This document shows positions 16,646 through 25,556 of a stretch of 64,000 nt of DNA, in pieces. The stretch is taken from NCBI RefSeq assembly GCF_007556815.1, contig NZ_CP041743.1:2952795-3016794 (forward strand), written 5' to 3'. A program made the translations under genes and the position numbers. The stretch comes from Paraburkholderia megapolitana (GTDB lineage: Bacteria > Pseudomonadota > Gammaproteobacteria > Burkholderiales > Burkholderiaceae). The notes below the pieces were generated by a model, which was given only the letters and a program-made list of their open reading frames with translations, was not told where the DNA came from and made no database searches. The first letter of the stretch is position 1; each line of letters opens with the position of its first letter.

Positions 16646-17995
16646 ATGACCACACTCGACTTGAATTCCGGCGCCGGAGCGGCCGTGCCCGATGAAGTCG
16701 ACCTTATCGATCTTCCCGTCACAGGAGCGATTCCGCAGGATCTCAACGGTGTGCTGCTACGCAACGGACCCAACCCTCTGCGTGGCCGCTTCAAGGGAAA
16801 CGACGTGCTGGACTGGTGGCCCGAAGATGCCATGCTGCATGCCATCTCGTTGCACGACGGCCACGCAACGGGTTACAGGAATCGCTGGGCTCGTACAAAA
16901 CGGTGGGCTGACGTATATAACCCCGATGCCTCACCGACCCTGCTCGATACGAATCCGAACGTGAATGTGCTCTTCCACGCGGGCGAAATACTGGCATTGT
17001 CTGAGGGCGGCCCTCCACTTGCCATGACAGCTGAACTCGAAACACTCGGCGCAACCCGTTGTCATCCTGGGCTGGCAAACGGCATGACGGCCCATCCGAA
17101 AATCGACCCGGAAACGGGTGAACTGATGAGCTTTCGCGCTGACTGGAAGAAGCCGTTTTTGCGCTATGCCGTGACGGACGCGAGCGGTATGCCGGGTGTC
17201 GACATCGAGATCGAGATGTCGTCGCCCTCGATGATGCACGACATGGCAATCACTGCTACCCGCAGTATCTTTCTTGATCTTAATGTCGGGTACGACTTCT
17301 CGATGCTGTCGAGAGGATATCGAATGCCATTGCGTTGGCGCGACGACCATCAGGCGAGGCTCGGGATCATGCCTCGCCATGGCGGCGAGCTGCGCTGGTT
17401 TGACATAGCGCCGTGCTTTATCCAGCACGTGCTGAATGCGTACGACGCCGACGAGGCGACCGTTGTGCTGGATGCGATTCGATATCCCCGATATTTTCGT
17501 CTCGCTGATGGAGGGTCAACATTCGAGACCGCTCCATTGGGCATTCCGTGGCGCTACGTCATCGACCTCGACAACGGAACCGTGGCGGAAAGACAAATCG
17601 CGGATATCCATATCGAACTGCCTCGCATCAACGAAGGACGAACCGGCCGTCCCTATCGATTTTTCTATGCCGCAGAACAACCGACCAATACCGAATTTCG
17701 CGGTGTCGTTCGCTATGATCTCGAGTCCGGTTCACTACAGCGATATAGCGTTCCCGAAGGTGACCAGAACAGCGAACCGGTCTTCGTGGCGCGCCCCGGC
17801 GCCTCTGTCGAAGACGATGGCTGGCTGCTCGTATGTGTCTATCGCCAGGCAACGGATACCAGTGATCTGGTCATTCTCGACGGCAAGAATATAGACAACG
17901 CTCCGATCGCAACGGTACATCTGCCCAGGCGAATTCCCGCTGGATTTCATGGGGCCTGGTTACCCAATGATTACCAGGTCGCTGCACCCAGTTGA
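16646..17995 (+). CDS. Carotenoid cleavage oxygenase (RPE65/CCD family)
   Basis: A 449-residue non-haem iron dioxygenase that cleaves carotenoid or stilbene-type double bonds. The four iron-ligand His are visible in context: T-A-H-P-K near residue 150, M-M-H-D-M-A-I-T near residue 197, F-I-Q-H-V-L-N-A near residue 262 and G-F-H-G-A-W near the C-terminus. The early L-R-N-G-P-N-P segment is also conserved. The ATG at 16646 follows AGAAGGA. No carotenoid synthesis genes are nearby, so a lignin-derived stilbene such as lignostilbene is an equally plausible substrate. Confidence 0.92.
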   Translation: MTTLDLNSGAGAAVPDEVDLIDLPVTGAIPQDLNGVLLRNGPNPLRGRFKGNDVLDWWPEDAMLHAISLHDGHATGYRNRWARTKRWADVYNPDASPTLLDTNPNVNVLFHAGEILALSEGGPPLAMTAELETLGATRCHPGLANGMTAHPKIDPETGELMSFRADWKKPFLRYAVTDASGMPGVDIEIEMSSPSMMHDMAITATRSIFLDLNVGYDFSMLSRGYRMPLRWRDDHQARLGIMPRHGGELRWFDIAPCFIQHVLNAYDADEATVVLDAIRYPRYFRLADGGSTFETAPLGIPWRYVIDLDNGTVAERQIADIHIELPRINEGRTGRPYRFFYAAEQPTNTEFRGVVRYDLESGSLQRYSVPEGDQNSEPVFVARPGASVEDDGWLLVCVYRQATDTSDLVILDGKNIDNAPIATVHLPRRIPAGFHGAWLPNDYQVAAPS

Positions 17996-18032
17996 ACGAA
18001 TTTCGCCGTCCCTCGGTAGTGACGAAGCACAG

Positions 18033-18422
18033 TCAGTTCACAGCATCGGCGTCGGTGCATGCGCGCCAGACCTGCGCCACGACCGGGTCTGCCGGATTCG
18101 TGGTGGTCGCATCGAGGAACAGGTTCGACGGCTGCAACTGTGCGGCGGACCATGTCTGCCCGACGACGAAGCGCTTCGCGATGCGGCGTGCCTTGCGGGC
18201 AAACGTCACCCGTTCGAGCCAGCCCGCATCGAGCGCGTGGCGCGCGAGCCAGATGCGCGCGGATTCGACCAGCTGCGCATCCGTTGATGGTGTGTCGTGA
18301 AGTACGACTGCCGCCAGTTCGCTCACGGCCAGATAGCACAGCAAGGCTGCTGTGGAATGGGCGCTGAGTTCATCGGCAGACGGTAGCTTGCCGGGTTCAT
18401 TTGCATCCGGAGTCACGGGCAC
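18033..18422 (-). CDS. Hypothetical protein downstream of the small secreted protein
   Basis: A ~129-residue ORF that may start with GTG at 18422, 4 nt after the stop of the upstream gene, or GTG at 18416. It has Ala/Leu-rich helices (S-T-A-A-L-L-C-Y-L-A-V-S-E-L-A-A-V-V-L), then R-I-W-L-A-R-H-A-L-D-A-G-W-L-E-R and a basic segment A-R-K-A-R-R-I-A-K-R-F. No family is recognised and there is no signal peptide. Tight spacing suggests translational coupling to the secreted protein gene upstream. The start is uncertain. Confidence 0.55.
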   Translation of the reverse strand: MPVTPDANEPGKLPSADELSAHSTAALLCYLAVSELAAVVLHDTPSTDAQLVESARIWLARHALDAGWLERVTFARKARRIAKRFVVGQTWSAAQLQPSNLFLDATTTNPADPVVAQVWRACTDADAVN

Positions 18423-18426
18423 TCGC

Positions 18427-18735
18427 TCAGACCTGCAGGACACGGCCGTCCGGGCCGATCTTGCGGGGCAGCATGGGGATGGCAGGCACACCGCGCTTCT
18501 TCGGCGACTGCGCCAACGCCTGCGCGGATTCGCCGGGCAGCGTGGGCTCGGTCACCCGTTTGGCCAGACGCGGCACCGACACACCGGCATGCGACCGCGT
18601 ACTGCGAGAAACACGCGGCACAGGCGGATGCGCACGCGCCTCCGGCGGATTCCAGATTTCGATGTAGGTCTCCGCATGAGCGACCGAAGCCGCGCCGAAG
18701 AGTAGCGTTGTCAGCGCGATAGTGCGGACATACAT
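18427..18735 (-). CDS. Small secreted protein divergent from imuA
   Basis: A 102-residue protein with a textbook Sec signal: Y-V-R-T-I-A-L-T-T-L-L-F-G-A-A-S-V-A-H-A cleaved before E-T-Y-I-E-I-W-N. The mature ~80 residues are basic, rich in Pro, Ser and Arg, with no recognised domain. GGAGAG precedes the ATG at 18735; a longer frame upstream to 18984 runs through the SOS promoter and is rejected. Its start is 95 bp from the LexA box, so it could share SOS control with imuA. The function is unknown. Confidence 0.7.
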   Translation of the reverse strand: MYVRTIALTTLLFGAASVAHAETYIEIWNPPEARAHPPVPRVSRSTRSHAGVSVPRLAKRVTEPTLPGESAQALAQSPKKRGVPAIPMLPRKIGPDGRVLQV

Positions 18736-18829
18736 GATTCGCTCTCCATTACCTTGTGTCGTGCAATTCCTGCTGACCTGGATGAGTGCCGGAAAGTAGC
18801 CGTTTGCCGTTCCGGTTTTCGGTGTAGGA

Positions 18830-18849
18830 TACTGTACATATATACAGTG
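18830..18849. promoter_or_regulatory. LexA (SOS) box upstream of imuA-imuB-dnaE2
   Basis: The site contains CTGT (18832-18835), the 8-bp spacer ACATATAT and ACAG (18844-18847), flanked by TA and TG. It differs from the E. coli consensus 20-mer at only two positions. It ends 17 bp before the imuA start, where LexA would block transcription until DNA damage. Confidence 0.9.
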
Positions 18850-18866
18850 ATTTTTGCAATCAGCCG

Positions 18867-19616
18867 ATGCCCTCTTCTCCGTCCGCGTTCGCGTCTCACC
18901 CGGAAGACCTGCATCCGTCGCTCTGGCGGGCGTCGCAGCTCGCGCGTCACCATGCGCGCACGCTCGACACCGGCTACGCCGCACTCTCCGCGGAACTACC
19001 CGGCGGCGGCTGGCCGGTCGGCGCGCTCATCGACCTGCTGGTTCAGCAGGCGGGCGTCGGCGAAATGCGGTTGCTGGCGCCGGCGCTCGGTGCGACCGGC
19101 GGCATCGGCGGTACTGGCGGTACCAGCAACAAACGCCCCATCGCGCTGGTCCAGCCGCCGCACGTTCCGAACGGCCCCGGGCTCGACTATATCGGCGTGC
19201 CGCTCAGCCGGCTGATGCTGGTCAAAGCGGCGAAAACCGTCGACGCGCTCTGGGCCGCCGAACAGATCCTGCGCGCCGGCAGTTGCGGCGCGTTGCTGTT
19301 CTGGGGGCAGCACGTGCAGACGTCGTCGCTGCGGCGGCTGCATCTCGCCGCGCAGTCGTCGGACACGCTCTTCGTGATGATCCGGCCGCTGGCGGCCGCG
19401 AAAGACGCTTCGCCCGCGTTGCTGCGGCTGGCCCTGCGCGCTTGCGGCGATGGCCTCAGCGTCGACATCGTCAAGCGACGAGGTCCGTTGCGCACCGAAC
19501 CTCTGTCGCTTCCCCTTCAACCCACACCGGTACTGTTTTCCCGTCATGCGCGTACTGCTCGCCGTCCACTTGCCCCGGTTGCAGCTCGAGGTCTTCAGGC
19601 CGAAGTGGCTGCCTGA
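18867..19616 (+). CDS. imuA: ImuA translesion-synthesis accessory protein
   Basis: A 249-residue SulA/RecA-related protein of the ImuA family, needed with ImuB and DnaE2 for damage-induced mutagenesis. It opens with L-W-R-A-S-Q-L-A, then has G-Y-A-A-L-S-A-E-L-P-G-G-G-W-P-V-G-A-L, the family signature around residue 35. The core W-A-A-E-Q-I-L-R-A-G-S-C-G-A-L-L-F-W follows near residue 130. A LexA box lies directly upstream. No Shine-Dalgarno site precedes the ATG. The last 71 bp overlap imuB in another frame, so translation is probably coupled. Confidence 0.9.
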   Translation: MPSSPSAFASHPEDLHPSLWRASQLARHHARTLDTGYAALSAELPGGGWPVGALIDLLVQQAGVGEMRLLAPALGATGGIGGTGGTSNKRPIALVQPPHVPNGPGLDYIGVPLSRLMLVKAAKTVDALWAAEQILRAGSCGALLFWGQHVQTSSLRRLHLAAQSSDTLFVMIRPLAAAKDASPALLRLALRACGDGLSVDIVKRRGPLRTEPLSLPLQPTPVLFSRHARTARRPLAPVAARGLQAEVAA

Positions 19617-21021
19617 GCCGGCGCACGGCTGTGCGGTACTGGAGCAGGACCGCGTGCTGGTCGCCAGCCGCACGGCCCGCGCGGCCGGTATCCGTCCCGG
19701 CATGAAGCGCGGCGGCGTGCTCACGCTCGCGCCCGGCGTCGAGATGTTCGAGCGCGACGTGGCGCGCGAAATCGACGCGCAGCGCGCCGTCGCGATCACG
19801 CTGATGCAGTTCTCGCCGGAGGTCGCGCTGGCCGAAGAAGCCACGGTCATCGTCGATATCAGCGCCAGCCTGCGGCTCTTTGGCGGCGTGCTGAATCTGT
19901 GCCGCGCAGCGAAGGCGTTGCTGGCCACGCTCGGCTTCAGCGCGCGCGTGAGTCTCGCGCCAACCGGCCAGGGCGCGTGGCTGCTCGCGAAGCGCGGCAA
20001 CCGGCGCCTGCTGAAGATGCGCTCGCTTGAACGGCACCTCGCCACCGTGCCGCTCTGGTCGGTGGTCGAAGTGCGACCGTTCGTCGACTGGTTTGCCGGC
20101 CTCGGCTGCGAAACGATTGCCGACGTACGGCGACTGCCGCGTGCGGGCTTGCAGCGCCGCTGCGGCGAACACCTGCTCGATTCGCTCGATCGCGCATTCG
20201 GCACCGCCCCCGAACTATTCGACTGGCTCGATTTGCCGCCCACTTTTTCCGCCCGCATTGAGTTACCCGATCGTCTCGAACATACCGAAGGCGCGCTCTT
20301 TGCCGCGCATCGGCTGGTCGTGCAGCTATGCGGCTGGCTGTGCGCGAAGCAACTGGCGGTAACCGGCGTGCAGTTGCTGCTGGAACACGAACGCGGCCGG
20401 CTCGCCATTGCCCCTACCGTCATCGAGATCGCGCTCGGCGAACCGGCATGGCGCGAAGACCATCTGCTCCGTCTGCTCCGCGAACGGCTTGCGCGCCTCA
20501 CGCTCGAGGCACCGGTCATCGCGTTGCGGCTCGACGCTGCCCAAGTCCAGGCCGCCGAACCGCCTTCGGGCACGCTCTTCCAGGAACCGGGTGGTTCGGC
20601 GGAAGATCATGCGCGGCTCGTCGAGTTGCTGGCGGCGCGCCTCGGCAACGAGAACGTGCTGCGCCCCATGCCGGGTGCCGATCATCGGCCGGAAGTCGCT
20701 AACCGCTGGGTGCCGCTTGGCCAGTCCGGCCAAGCGGGTCAGCCCATGCCGTTACCCGTCGGACTGCCGCGCCCCACATGGCTGCTCGAAACGCCGGTGC
20801 AACTGCTGATGCGCAACAATCGGCCGTTCTACGGCTCGCCGCTGAAAATGGCCTCGACCGGCGAGCGCATCGAGGCCGGCTGGTTCGACGAGCAACTCGT
20901 CAAGCGCGACTACTTCGTCGCCCAGGCCGACGACCAGTCGTGCTACTGGATCTATCGCGAACTCATCAGCAGCCGCGACGAAAACGATCCGCACTGGTTC
21001 CTGCACGGACTCTTTGGGTGA
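19546..21021 (+). CDS. imuB: ImuB, Y-family polymerase-like protein
   Basis: A 491-residue Y-family polymerase homologue lacking catalytic activity in characterised relatives, where it links the beta clamp, ImuA and DnaE2. It starts M-R-V-L-L-A-V-H-L-P-R-L, with V-L-A/A-I-R-P-G-M-K in the palm region. The acidic pair of active DinB enzymes is not evident: the position after the second motif reads V-I-V-D-I-S-A-S-L-R-L-F-G-G. A little-finger-like region and the ImuB C-terminal domain (N-R-P-F-Y-G-S-P and Y-W-I-Y-R-E-L) follow. The start at 19546 fits this N-terminus. Confidence 0.92.
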   Translation: MRVLLAVHLPRLQLEVFRPKWLPEPAHGCAVLEQDRVLVASRTARAAGIRPGMKRGGVLTLAPGVEMFERDVAREIDAQRAVAITLMQFSPEVALAEEATVIVDISASLRLFGGVLNLCRAAKALLATLGFSARVSLAPTGQGAWLLAKRGNRRLLKMRSLERHLATVPLWSVVEVRPFVDWFAGLGCETIADVRRLPRAGLQRRCGEHLLDSLDRAFGTAPELFDWLDLPPTFSARIELPDRLEHTEGALFAAHRLVVQLCGWLCAKQLAVTGVQLLLEHERGRLAIAPTVIEIALGEPAWREDHLLRLLRERLARLTLEAPVIALRLDAAQVQAAEPPSGTLFQEPGGSAEDHARLVELLAARLGNENVLRPMPGADHRPEVANRWVPLGQSGQAGQPMPLPVGLPRPTWLLETPVQLLMRNNRPFYGSPLKMASTGERIEAGWFDEQLVKRDYFVAQADDQSCYWIYRELISSRDENDPHWFLHGLFG

Positions 21022-21027
21022 CGTGCG

Positions 21028-24000
21028 ATGAATCCAGTTGCCCGTCCCCTGCCGGCCTATGCCGAGCTGTTCTGCCTGTCGAATTTCTCGTTCCTGCACG
21101 GCGCATCGCATGCCGATGAACTCGTGGCACGCGCCGTGCAACTCGGCTACGCAGGACTCGCCATCACCGATGAATGCTCGCTGGCTGGTGCCGTGCGCGC
21201 GCACATCGCCGCAGAAACCGCGAAGTTGCCGCTCGTCATCGGTTCGTATTTCCGGCTCGTCCATGCCGACGGTTCGCCGGCATTCGGGCTGATCCTGCTC
21301 GCGCAGAACCGCGAGGGCTACGGCAACCTGTCCGAGCTGATCACGCTCGCGCGCACCCGCGCACCGAAGGGTCAATACCGGCTGACGCCACAAGACCTGT
21401 CGCGCCCCGACCCGCAGTACGGTCACCTGCGCGGCATGCCCGATTGCCTCGCCATCCTCGTGCCGGAATTTCCCGCGCAGGAAGAGCGGCTGGATGCACA
21501 GATCGAATGGCTCGACGAGACGTTCCCGGGCCGCGCCTGGTGCGGGCTGATCCTGCATCAGCGCGCCATGGACGACATCCATCGCGGTGCGCTCGAATAT
21601 GTTTCGCAACAGCATGGCGTGCCGGTCGTGGCACTCGGTCATGTCGTGATGCACGTGCGTTCGCGCAAGCCGTTGCAGGACACCATGACGGCGATCCGCG
21701 TGGGGCGCCCGGTGCACGAATGCGGCTACGATCTCGCGCCGAATGCCGAACAGCATCTGCGCGCGCGTCTGCGCCTCGCGCTGCTGTATCCCGAGGCCGC
21801 ACTCGAACAGACGCTGGCGGTCATGGCGCGCTGTACGTTCTCGCTCCGCGAGGTGCGCTACGAATATCCGGACGAACTGATCCCCGACGGTTTCACGCCG
21901 ACCTCATGGCTAAGGCAAGAAACCTATGTCGGCGCGCACGCACGTTTCCCGTCGGGCATTCCCTATGACGTGCAGGAGAAGCTCGAATACGAACTCGATC
22001 TGATCGCCAGTCTCGAGTACGAACCGTTCTTCATCACGGTCTACGACATCGTCCTGTATGCGCGCAGCCAGAACATCTTGTGCCAGGGACGCGGCTCCGC
22101 GGCGAACTCGCTGGTCTGCTTCTGCCTTGGCATCACCGAGGTCGATCCGAACCGCAGCAGCATGCTGTTCGAGCGTTTCATCAGCAAGGAGCGCGGCGAG
22201 CCGCCCGACATCGACGTCGACTTCGAGCACCAGCGGCGCGAAGAAGTCATCCAGTACATCTACAACAAATACGGCCGCGACCGCGCGGCCATCGCGGCGG
22301 CCGTGTCGACCTACCGTCCGCGGGGTGCGCTGCGCGAAACCGGCAAGGCGCTCGGCGTCGATCCGCAGATCGTCGATGCGGTTGCGAAGACGCATCACTG
22401 GTTCGATAGCGGCACCGAGTTGCTGAAGCGCTTCGAAGAGTCCGGGCTCGATCCAAGCGCGCCGATCATTCAGTCGTGGGCTTCGCTTGCTGCCCAACTG
22501 GTGGGGTTTCCGCGTCACCTGTCGCAGCATTCGGGCGGCTTCGTGATCAGCCGCGGCAAGCTCACGCGGCTCGTACCGGTCGAGAACGCCGCGATGGCCG
22601 AGCGCAGCGTGATCCAGTGGGACAAGGACGATCTCGAAGCACTGGGCTTGCTGAAAGTCGACGTGCTGGCGCTCGGCATGCTGTCGGTGATCCGGCGCGC
22701 GCTCGATTTCGTCTCCGAGCAGCGCGGCGAACGCGTCCAGATGCGCGACATCCCCGACGGCGACGACCCGACCTTCGACATGATCTGCAAGGCCGACACG
22801 ATGGGTGTGTTCCAGATCGAATCGCGCGCACAGATGTCGATGCTGCCGCGACTGAAGCCGCGTACCTACTACGACCTCGTGATCGAAGTGGCGATCGTGC
22901 GGCCTGGGCCGATCCAGGGCGGTGCGGTGCATCCGTATCTGAAGCGGCGTCAGAAGCTCGTTCCAGTCGACTATCCGAGCGACAAGCTGGAGGCCGCGCT
23001 CGAACGCACGCTCGGCATACCGATCTTCCAGGAACAGGTGATGCAGGTCGCGATCATCGCAGCCGGCTTCACGCCAGGCGAAGCCGACGAACTGCGGCGC
23101 GCGATGGCCGCGTGGAAACGCAAGGGCAATTTGCAGAAGTATTACGACCGCATCGTCACCGGCATGCTCGCGCGCGGCTACGAACGTACGTTCGCCGATG
23201 CGATTTTCGAGCAGATCAAGGGCTTCGGCGAATACGGTTTTCCCGAGAGCCATGCAGCAAGTTTCGCGCTACTCGTCTACGCGAGTAGCTGGCTCAAATG
23301 CCATGAGCCCGAAGCGTTCCTCGCCGCGCTGCTGAACAGCATGCCGATGGGGTTCTACTCGCCGTCGCAACTCGTGCAGGATGCGCAGCGACATGGCGTC
23401 AAGGTGTTGCCGGCCGATGTGACGATCAGCGGCTGGGATGCATCGCTTGAAGCGCAGGGTTCCGAATTGAGGCCGGCGGTGCGGCTCGGACTGTCGCTGG
23501 TGCTCGGGATGCGCGACGGCGCGGCCGAACGCATCGAGAATGCGCGTGCGGTGCGACCGTTCACGAGCGTGATCGATCTCGCCCGGCGCGCGCAACTCGA
23601 CCGCCACGACCTGCATGTGCTGGCCGATGCGAACGCCCTCGCGTCGCTGGCCGGCAACCGGCGCGAAGCGCTGTGGCAATCGGTCGCCGCCGTGCCGGAT
23701 CGCGACATGCTGGCCGCCGCGCGCACGGAGGACGAGACGCCGCAACTGGGTACGCCGACGGAGGCCGAGACCGTTGTCGGCGATTACCGCTCGGTGGGGC
23801 TCACGCTCGAGCGACATCCGCTCGAACTGCTGCGGCCAACCCTGCACGCGCAACGGCTGATGCCGGCCGCAACGCTGCGCACCTATCGCAACGGCCAGCT
23901 GGCGCGCGCCTGCGGCATCGTGACGGGACGACAGCGACCTGGCACGGCCAAGGGCGTGATCTTCATGACGATCGAAGACGAAACCGGCAACGTCAACGTG

Positions 24001-24177
24001 ATCATCTGGCCCAACCTGCTCGAAAGACAGCGCAAGGAAACCTTGAATGCATCGTTGCTGGCCGTCTACGGCACATGGCAATGCGAGGGCGAGGTGCGAC
24101 ACCTGATCGCTAAACGACTCGTCGACCTGTCGCATTTGCTTGGCGGACTGGCTACGGTCAGCCGCAATTTTCATTAA
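21028..24177 (+). CDS. dnaE2: Error-prone DNA polymerase DnaE2
   Basis: A 1049-residue C-family polymerase that performs mutagenic lesion bypass in the SOS response. The N-terminal PHP domain (Y-A-E-L-F-C-L-S-N-F-S-F-L-H-G-A) is followed by the polymerase core with C-Q-G-R-G-S-A-A-N-S near residue 350 and P-D-I-D-V-D-F-E near residue 392, which carries catalytic Asp residues. Then come the H-L-S-Q-H-S-G-G-F region and a C-terminal OB fold (G-V-I-F-M-T-I-E-D-E-T-G). It begins 6 bp after imuB and completes the imuA-imuB-dnaE2 operon. Confidence 0.95.
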   Translation: MNPVARPLPAYAELFCLSNFSFLHGASHADELVARAVQLGYAGLAITDECSLAGAVRAHIAAETAKLPLVIGSYFRLVHADGSPAFGLILLAQNREGYGNLSELITLARTRAPKGQYRLTPQDLSRPDPQYGHLRGMPDCLAILVPEFPAQEERLDAQIEWLDETFPGRAWCGLILHQRAMDDIHRGALEYVSQQHGVPVVALGHVVMHVRSRKPLQDTMTAIRVGRPVHECGYDLAPNAEQHLRARLRLALLYPEAALEQTLAVMARCTFSLREVRYEYPDELIPDGFTPTSWLRQETYVGAHARFPSGIPYDVQEKLEYELDLIASLEYEPFFITVYDIVLYARSQNILCQGRGSAANSLVCFCLGITEVDPNRSSMLFERFISKERGEPPDIDVDFEHQRREEVIQYIYNKYGRDRAAIAAAVSTYRPRGALRETGKALGVDPQIVDAVAKTHHWFDSGTELLKRFEESGLDPSAPIIQSWASLAAQLVGFPRHLSQHSGGFVISRGKLTRLVPVENAAMAERSVIQWDKDDLEALGLLKVDVLALGMLSVIRRALDFVSEQRGERVQMRDIPDGDDPTFDMICKADTMGVFQIESRAQMSMLPRLKPRTYYDLVIEVAIVRPGPIQGGAVHPYLKRRQKLVPVDYPSDKLEAALERTLGIPIFQEQVMQVAIIAAGFTPGEADELRRAMAAWKRKGNLQKYYDRIVTGMLARGYERTFADAIFEQIKGFGEYGFPESHAASFALLVYASSWLKCHEPEAFLAALLNSMPMGFYSPSQLVQDAQRHGVKVLPADVTISGWDASLEAQGSELRPAVRLGLSLVLGMRDGAAERIENARAVRPFTSVIDLARRAQLDRHDLHVLADANALASLAGNRREALWQSVAAVPDRDMLAAARTEDETPQLGTPTEAETVVGDYRSVGLTLERHPLELLRPTLHAQRLMPAATLRTYRNGQLARACGIVTGRQRPGTAKGVIFMTIEDETGNVNVIIWPNLLERQRKETLNASLLAVYGTWQCEGEVRHLIAKRLVDLSHLLGGLATVSRNFH

Positions 24178-24267
24178 CAGACTGCGTCTGGTGCTGAATA
24201 CCGGTTGCCGAAAGAACGCCCTGGTAAATGCAGAGGTTTCCCTTTTCCTATGTCTTTCGGCGTAGTT

Positions 24268-24360
24268 CACCCCGCTATGTGAATCAACGTACTGTGTTAC
24301 GTGCCGCGATAAAAACATTCATAAAAATCCGGCCAGTTCACGAAACCAGTTAGCGGGGTG
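24268..24360 (+). repeat. Long-range inverted repeat covering a ribosome site
   Basis: CACCCCGCTA (24268-24277) is perfectly complementary to TAGCGGGGTG (24351-24360), 73 nt apart. The right arm contains the G-rich ribosome site directly before the ATG at 24366. In RNA the hairpin would hide that site. A regulatory role is inference. Confidence 0.5.
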
Positions 24361-24365
24361 TAAAA

Positions 24366-24800
24366 ATGTATTCGAGGTTTTTGGTTTTGCTGCGGTACGC
24401 GTTTGCTTGTGGGACAGTCACGATCGCCACTTTATCCACCGCGGCAAACGCTCAACCAGTACCGGGTGCAATAGCGCCTGAGCTGGCAATGTTCTATAGA
24501 GCGAGTTCCTATCCCGCCGGTATTGCACCTTCCGAAATTGATATTGACCAAAGCCCTGGTTCGCTTGGTTTTCTGAGTCCGGGCGTGACATGGGCGTTGG
24601 GTAGCGGTGGTTCGATGTCCGCTGATCCGTTGAATCCGGGTTCCACGGTCCTCGCCAGCCAGGCCTATCTGGTGATCAGGAAACCCTCTCAAGCCAGTTT
24701 CCTGCTCTGCTATTCGGCGCTTAACATGGCTAATAGTCGTCAGAGTAATTTCGATTGTTATACAGGCACCGGCGGACTAGGAACGCCGACACGGGCGTAG
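24366..24800 (+). CDS. Secreted repeat protein, 5' part ending at an amber codon
   Basis: A 144-codon ORF with a Sec signal (residues ~8-30, ending A-N-A-Q). It carries the first part of a repeat unit: P-E-L-A-M-F-Y-R, A-P-S-E-I-D-I-D-Q-S-P-G-S-L, G-S-M-S-A-D-P-L-N-P-G and F-L-L-C-Y-S-A. It stops at TAG (24798-24800). The same codon in the next repeat copy is GAG, and the frame stays open and homologous after the TAG. The original gene therefore very likely ran on to 25556. No family is recognised; conserved Cys suggest disulfides outside the cytoplasm. Confidence 0.65.
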   Translation: MYSRFLVLLRYAFACGTVTIATLSTAANAQPVPGAIAPELAMFYRASSYPAGIAPSEIDIDQSPGSLGFLSPGVTWALGSGGSMSADPLNPGSTVLASQAYLVIRKPSQASFLLCYSALNMANSRQSNFDCYTGTGGLGTPTRA

Positions 24801-25007
24801 TCTTCGACAATCGTGAACATCATGAAGCAGGATTTTCAGGACTTGGCCGTGCAACTCGCGGCCGCGAACCCACGATATGGCATCAAGGATGGCCGCGATC
24901 GTGGCAAGGTGGTGTTTAGATGTCCGGCAGGCTATGTGGCCAACCTGAACGCAAAACTATCGATGACTTCCGGCGCGAACGATTGCGTCACCATGTTCAC
25001 GTGGCCA
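24480..25007 (+). repeat. Tandem coding repeat, copy 1 (528 bp)
   Basis: The first of two in-frame 528-bp (176-codon) units, counted from the P-E-L-A-M motif to the next P-E-L-A-M. It contains the amber codon at 24798. DNA identity to copy 2 is high in blocks such as the G-I-K-D-G-R-D-R-G-K-V-V-F-R-C-P coding segment, pointing to a fairly recent duplication. Confidence 0.8.
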
Positions 25008-25556
25008 GAGCTGGCGATGTCCTACAGGGTGTGGTCATACCCGATCGATATTGCGCCGTCGGAAATCAATCTCAACCAGAGCCCTGGTTCACTGGGTCTT
25101 CTCGATACGGGCGCAACATGGGTGCTCGGTAACGACGGTTCGATGTCGGCTGATCCGTTGAATCCGGGTGCCGTGATCGTCGACGCCCAGTCATATCTGG
25201 TTGTCACCAAACCCTCTCGTGTCCGTTTCCTGCTCTGTTATTCGGCCAGCGACACATCCGGCAATCGCCAGAACAACTTCGGCTGTTATACCGGCACGGG
25301 CGGACGGGGCACGCCGACTCAGGCGGAGTTTCCGACCATCGTGAACACGATGAAGCAGGACTTTCAGGACTTTGCCGTGCAACTCGCGACCGCGAACTCA
25401 AGATATGGAATCAAGGATGGCCGCGATCGCGGCAAGGTGGTGTTTAGATGTCCGGCCGGCTATGTCGTAAACTCGACGGCGACGTTGTCGCCAACGTCTG
25501 GGGAAAATTCCTGTATGGCCGCGTCCGGTCCAACCAGCCCTTCTGTGAAAAAATGA
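24813..25556 (+). CDS. Secreted repeat protein, 3' part (after in-frame amber)
   Basis: This continues the preceding gene in the same frame after its TAG and encodes the end of repeat 1 (M-K-Q-D-F-Q-D-L-A-V-Q-L, F-R-C-P-A-G-Y) and all of repeat 2. If translated on its own it would start at GTG 24813 or ATG 24822 and lack a signal peptide, so it would not be exported. Either the gene is decayed or the amber is read through. The last codon overlaps the start of the glycosyltransferase gene (ATGA at 25553-25556), which shows translational coupling. Confidence 0.6.
   Translation: MNIMKQDFQDLAVQLAAANPRYGIKDGRDRGKVVFRCPAGYVANLNAKLSMTSGANDCVTMFTWPELAMSYRVWSYPIDIAPSEINLNQSPGSLGLLDTGATWVLGNDGSMSADPLNPGAVIVDAQSYLVVTKPSRVRFLLCYSASDTSGNRQNNFGCYTGTGGRGTPTQAEFPTIVNTMKQDFQDFAVQLATANSRYGIKDGRDRGKVVFRCPAGYVVNSTATLSPTSGENSCMAASGPTSPSVKK
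25008..25535 (+). repeat. Tandem coding repeat, copy 2 (528 bp)
   Basis: The second unit, offset exactly 528 bp from copy 1. The codon equivalent to the amber is GAG (25326-25328). Similarity fades over the last ~30 bp, where the protein ends in a short Ser/Pro tail. Confidence 0.75.

Noticed and set aside
18996..20573. 525-codon minus-strand ORF opposite imuA/imuB
   Set aside because: It is Ser/Arg-rich and low in complexity, with no family; imuA and imuB are unmistakable on the other strand.
21910..23253. 447-codon minus-strand ORF opposite dnaE2
   Set aside because: It is a shadow of dnaE2 codon bias with no recognisable motif.
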